Source of the DNA: Campylobacter geochelonis
Lineage (GTDB): Bacteria > Campylobacterota > Campylobacteria > Campylobacterales > Campylobacteraceae
DNA length: 64,000 bases
Reading direction: 5' to 3'
Assembly: GCF_013201685.1 (NCBI RefSeq)
Contig: NZ_CP053844.1
Span: 248,001-312,000 of the forward strand
Numbering within the stretch: the first letter of the stretch is position 1; the number at the start of each line of letters is the position of its first letter. Positions 63,636 to 64,000 of this stretch are shown here, piece by piece. The position numbers were made by a program, and so were the translations under genes. Below the pieces are notes generated by a model. That model ran no database searches, was not told the DNA's origin, and saw nothing but the letters and a program-made list of their open reading frames with translations.

Positions 63636-64000
63636 TTTATATATGGAAAGATTGTTTAATTTTAACAGCTTTCATAGTTCTTGCTTTTTTTGCTCAATAT
63701 CTGGCTTTAAAAGGCTGATTTGCATTAAAAATCATAAATTTGAAAGCAAACAAAACATTAAATTTTTCAAAAAACTTGTTTTTGTAAATTTCGTTGTTTA
63801 TAAAAGGCAATTTAAATATAGTTCAAAAATGTTTTATATCATCTATCTATAAGAAGCGAAATTAAGTGCCAAAGAAAAGATATATATGCTATAAAAAGAT
63901 ATAGCTATGGAAAATATCGCAGTGAATAAAATGAAACTAGAGCATTTGCGGATTTTCATCTTAGATAACAAAATATGTGGATAAAACGAGCAGTATCGAC
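63636..64000. other. Terminal AT-rich stretch, no gene recognised
   Basis: A 69-codon plus frame at 63643-63852 lacks a ribosome site and has random composition, so I do not call it. No other structure is supported up to the window end. Confidence 0.55.

Noticed and set aside
63643-63852. 69-codon plus-strand frame near the window end
   Set aside because: No ribosome site, it starts inside terminator-proximal sequence, and its composition looks random.
8942-63997. Shared words taaaacgagcagt and aaatatcgcagt near 8.95 kb and 63.9 kb
   Set aside because: The order differs between the two sites, and 12-13-mer matches are expected by chance in 64 kb of AT-rich DNA.

Overview
The window is about 30% GC, gene-dense and bacterial. 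Its gene order matches Campylobacter: ilvE, tautomerase, peroxiredoxin, queH, fabZ, lpxA, clpX, mreB, mreC, carB, then lpxB-greA, serB-tal, rplY-pth, lysA, pheA-hisC, dxs, a Fur-family regulator, ubiE-xseA-serC. Two C. jejuni landmarks are absent at their usual junctions: fliF-fliG-fliH between hisC and dxs, and cheV-cheA-cheW between greA and serB. This suggests a non-flagellated Campylobacter (C. ureolyticus, C. hominis or C. gracilis type). The species is inference, not proof. No rRNA, tRNA, CRISPR array or insertion sequence was found.

Layout. 1-1515: the 3' part of purF and a small unknown gene. 1544-4955 (minus): a tandem family of polytopic membrane proteins, with two intact members and two decayed copies recognised from frameshifted matches. 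4971-7803 (minus): hisIE, an SPFH/Band 7 protein and ilvE. 7934-8850: a small lipoprotein that appears to start at ATA, a tautomerase and a peroxiredoxin. 8851-9861: a decayed AT-rich kilobase with short repeats. 9862-13230 (minus): a giant AsmA/DUF748-like protein. 13295-21899: queH, then fabZ-lpxA-clpX and mreB-mreC-carB, almost all overlapping or abutting. 22094-25880 (minus): a solute-binding protein, a response regulator and a histidine kinase fused to a periplasmic binding domain.

26217-35885 is the most interesting accessory region. Two convergent operons overlap at their tails. The plus operon encodes a double-rhodanese lipoprotein, a nucleotidyl/glycosyltransferase fused to an APH-like kinase, a family-2 glycosyltransferase, an Fe-S/CCG protein, an ArsS-like radical SAM enzyme, a C_GCAxxG_C_C protein, a YdjY-like lipoprotein and a membrane protein. 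The minus operon encodes a sodium/solute symporter, a metallophosphoesterase and two VTT (TVP38) membrane proteins. Together they look like a pathway that imports, builds or exports an unidentified, possibly sulfur- or metalloid-containing, glyco-conjugate. 36235-38682 (minus) holds a beta-propeller protein, an AraC regulator that may be leaderless, and an RclC-like DUF417 protein with a Cys-rich tail.

39002-41263: a short YrdC-like protein, a LUD-domain protein followed by a candidate structured RNA, and an atypical orphan pilin-like protein. 42377-44347 (minus): tcdA, surE and a lipoprotein. 44423-63595: a long plus-strand housekeeping run covering lipid A, arginine, serine, lysine, aromatic, histidine and isoprenoid synthesis, an orphan PilT ATPase, translation factors and a CYTH-CHAD protein. 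It ends with a BON-LysM protein.
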